The translations under genes were made by a program, and so were the position numbers. From contig VERK01000110.1 of assembly GCA_018882725.1 (NCBI GenBank), positions 1-7,358 on the forward strand: a DNA stretch of 7,358 bases, in the 5' to 3' direction. Source of the stretch: Actinomycetota bacterium. Its GTDB lineage: Bacteria; Actinomycetota; Acidimicrobiia; Acidimicrobiales; Ilumatobacteraceae. This document shows, in pieces, positions 5,699 to 7,358 of this stretch; position 1 is the first letter of the stretch; each line of letters begins with the position of its first letter. Below the pieces are notes generated by a model. It worked only from the letters and a program-made list of their open reading frames with translations. It searched no databases and was not told where the DNA came from.

Positions 5699-6904
5699 AT
5701 GGAGTTCCGCCGTATCAGCAATCTGCCTCCGTACGTCTTCACGATCATCAACTCGCTGAAGATCGAGGCACGGCGCAACGGTGTCGACGTCGTCGATCTC
5801 GGATTCGGCAATCCCGACATTCCGTCCCCGTCGATTGCCGTCGAGAAGCTGGCCGAAGCGGCCAAGATCGCGCGAAATCATCGCTACTCGATGTCACGCG
5901 GACTTCCCAAGCTCCGCGAGGCCATCGCCGATCTGTACAAGCGCAAGTGGAACGTCGATCTCGACGTCGAGACCGAGATCACCAACACCATCGGATCGAA
6001 GGAAGGCTTCAGCCACCTCATGTGGGTCCTGCTCGATCGTGGTGACGCCGCCATCGTTCCGAGCCCTAGTTACCCGATCCACATCTACGGCCCGCTGTTC
6101 GCTGGCGCCGACCTGCGCCAGGTGCCCATGCGCAGTTTGTCCGACCCGCGTGTGCAGACCGACTTCGAAGGTGACTTCTTCGACAGTCTCACCACCGCTT
6201 ACGACGTGGGTTGGCCCAAGCCGCGTGTGCTCGTCATCTCGTTCCCGCACAACCCGACGGGCTCGTGTGTCGACCTGCCATTCATGCAGCGCGTCGTCGA
6301 CTTCTGCCGTGAGCGCAACATGATCGTGGTGCACGACTTCGCCTACGCCGATGTCGGATTCAACGGATATCAGCCACCGTCGATCCTGCAGGCCGAAGGA
6401 GCCAAGGAATGCGCGGTCGAGCTGTATTCCATGACCAAGAGCTTCTCGATGGCTGGCTGGCGCGTGGCCTTCTTGCTCGGCAACCGCGACGTCGTCCAGG
6501 CGTTGGTGAAGTTGAAGAGTTACCTCGACTACGGAACCTTCCAGCCCATTCAGATCGCGGCCACCGTGACCATGAACGAAGCTGGCGACTACCCCGAAGA
6601 GGTCTGTTCGATCTACCAGAGCCGTCGTGACGCGTTGATCGACGGTCTCGGACGTATCGGCTGGGACATTCCCGCGCCGAAGGGGTCGATGTTCGTGTGG
6701 GCTCCGATTCCCGAGCCGTACGCCGACTTGACCTCGGTCGAGTTCTGTTCGTTGATGGTTCGCGAATGTGAAGTGGCGCTGTCACCTGGTGTTGGCTTCG
6801 GACCCGGGGGCGAAGGCTTCGTGCGCTTCGCACTCATCGAGAACGAACAGCGCATCGCGCAAGGTCTCCGCAACCTCAAACGCGGGCTCACGAAACTCGG
6901 CTGA
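5699..6904 (+). CDS. alaC: Class I/II PLP aminotransferase, AlaC-like
   Basis: Probably transfers the amino group between glutamate and pyruvate to make alanine, in the cytoplasm. Seen in 401 residues: NLPPYVFTIINSLKIEARR (8-26), the typical AlaC opening; DLGFGNPD (33-40); YSMSRGLPKLREAI (63-76); GSKEGFSHLM (99-108); PSPSYPIHIYG (121-131); PHNPTG with Asn185; VVHDFAYAD with Asp213 and Tyr216 contacting PLP; SMTKSFSMAGWR with Lys247 as the Schiff-base lysine and Arg255 for the phosphate; and FVRFALIEN with Arg376 binding the substrate carboxylate. Several blocks closely match what I recall of Escherichia coli AlaC. ATG 5699 is chosen because homology begins here; an upstream extension to 5597 would run through the kinase gene in another frame. 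The related LL-diaminopimelate aminotransferase group is the main alternative. It follows the kinase by 10 bases and precedes an ACT protein, giving an amino-acid context. Confidence 0.93.
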   Translation: MEFRRISNLPPYVFTIINSLKIEARRNGVDVVDLGFGNPDIPSPSIAVEKLAEAAKIARNHRYSMSRGLPKLREAIADLYKRKWNVDLDVETEITNTIGSKEGFSHLMWVLLDRGDAAIVPSPSYPIHIYGPLFAGADLRQVPMRSLSDPRVQTDFEGDFFDSLTTAYDVGWPKPRVLVISFPHNPTGSCVDLPFMQRVVDFCRERNMIVVHDFAYADVGFNGYQPPSILQAEGAKECAVELYSMTKSFSMAGWRVAFLLGNRDVVQALVKLKSYLDYGTFQPIQIAATVTMNEAGDYPEEVCSIYQSRRDALIDGLGRIGWDIPAPKGSMFVWAPIPEPYADLTSVEFCSLMVRECEVALSPGVGFGPGGEGFVRFALIENEQRIAQGLRNLKRGLTKLG

Positions 6905-6905
6905 C

Positions 6906-7358
6906 GTGTCGGCCCATGTGATCCGCCTGTGGTTGCCCGATCGCCCGGGAACCCTGGGGCGGGTCGCGGCGGCCATCGGTTCGGTGGGTGCTGACGTCAC
7001 CGGAATCGAAATCCTCGAACGTGGCGCCGGGATGGCCATCGACGAGGTCACGATCGAGGTGCCCGACACGACGTCCGTCGATGACGTCGTGGTCGCACTC
7101 GCCCGAGTGGACGGTGTGGCGGTCGAAGACGTCCGCCGACTCGACGACGAACGTCTCGATCACGGCGTCATGGGTCTCTCCGTGCTCGCCGACTTCATCG
7201 AGTCGAATGGCGACGTCGAGGTTCTCGTGGCGGGGTTGCGGCGACTGCTCGAAGCCGATTGGGTCGCCATTGTCGATCGCGGTCGTCCGGCCGTGCTCGT
7301 GGAATCGGGCGAAGTGCCCGATCCGAGTTGGCTCGTGGCGTTCCTCGCCGGCACCGTC
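6906..7358 (+). CDS. ACT-domain protein (3' partial)
   Basis: The frame starts at GTG 6906, one base after the aminotransferase stop, and is still open at the window end (151 codons seen). Residues 4-75 form an ACT domain: IRLWLPDRPGTLGRVAAAIG (6-25) with the DRPGTLG turn that usually binds an amino acid between two subunits, then VGADVTGIEI and MAIDEVTIEV strands. The rest (about 95-151, LSVLADFIE, VLVAGLRRLLEADWVAIVD) is a second alpha/beta region that could be GAF-like, which I cannot confirm. The layout resembles mycobacterial Rv3013, an ACT protein of about 220 residues next to gatC, so gatC may follow outside this window. A role as an amino-acid sensor is inferred from the domain and from the aminotransferase beside it. 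No enzyme domain is fused to the visible part. Confidence 0.85.
   Translation, partial: MSAHVIRLWLPDRPGTLGRVAAAIGSVGADVTGIEILERGAGMAIDEVTIEVPDTTSVDDVVVALARVDGVAVEDVRRLDDERLDHGVMGLSVLADFIESNGDVEVLVAGLRRLLEADWVAIVDRGRPAVLVESGEVPDPSWLVAFLAGTV

Noticed and set aside
1..7358. Many GATC and CGATCG words throughout
   Set aside because: They are spread evenly over all genes and are explained by frequent ATC, GAT and CGN codons; no clustering suggesting an origin or methylation switch was seen.

Overview
The window is a dense, high-GC stretch with every gene on the + strand. Frequent GTG starts, several 4-base stop/start overlaps, almost no intergenic DNA, and a PimB'-type mannosyltransferase beside an SRPBCC protein and a ROK sugar kinase point to an actinobacterium. 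The overall style (short compact genes, CGATCG-rich codon use, a TAGGGT-to-ATG start without a leader) fits a member of the Acidimicrobiia such as an Ilumatobacter-like lineage. That placement is an inference, not a demonstrated result.

Layout. (1) Bases 2-1339: the almost complete 3' part of a GMC-family FAD oxidoreductase, possibly the mycofactocin-linked MftG. (2) Bases 1371-1589: a 72-residue Cys-rich protein of unknown function with an internally duplicated CxxCVM motif; it overlaps the next gene. (3) Bases 1561-2739: QueG, epoxyqueuosine reductase, with both 4Fe-4S cluster motifs, a C-terminal HEAT-like region and an Asp/Gly-rich insertion built from 12-base tandem units. (4) Bases 2736-3857: GT4 glycosyltransferase resembling PimB' (phosphatidylinositol mannoside synthesis). 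(5) Bases 3854-4321: an uncharacterised protein with four predicted membrane segments. (6) Bases 4331-4765: an SRPBCC-fold protein like mycobacterial Rv2185c/TB16.3. (7) Bases 4762-5688: ROK-family glucokinase. (8) Bases 5699-6904: class I/II aminotransferase resembling AlaC. (9) Bases 6906-7358: an ACT-domain protein cut by the window end.

How the genes fit together. From queG to the ROK kinase the genes are joined by ATGA or GTGA overlaps, except for one 9-base gap, so they probably form one transcription unit. The mannosyltransferase, membrane protein, SRPBCC protein and glucokinase look like a cell-envelope/sugar module that partly matches the order remembered from mycobacteria and Streptomyces. 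The aminotransferase and ACT protein look like an amino-acid section, possibly with its own leaderless promoter overlapping the stop codon of the kinase. No RNA genes, mobile elements, CRISPR arrays or convincing terminators were seen, and there is no gene-free stretch longer than about 30 bases.

There is no clear-cut new system here. The best candidates for something undescribed are the small Cys-rich protein fused by overlap to queG, the unknown membrane protein in the pimB'-like module, and the two TAG stop codons that may also serve as the first bases of -10 boxes.
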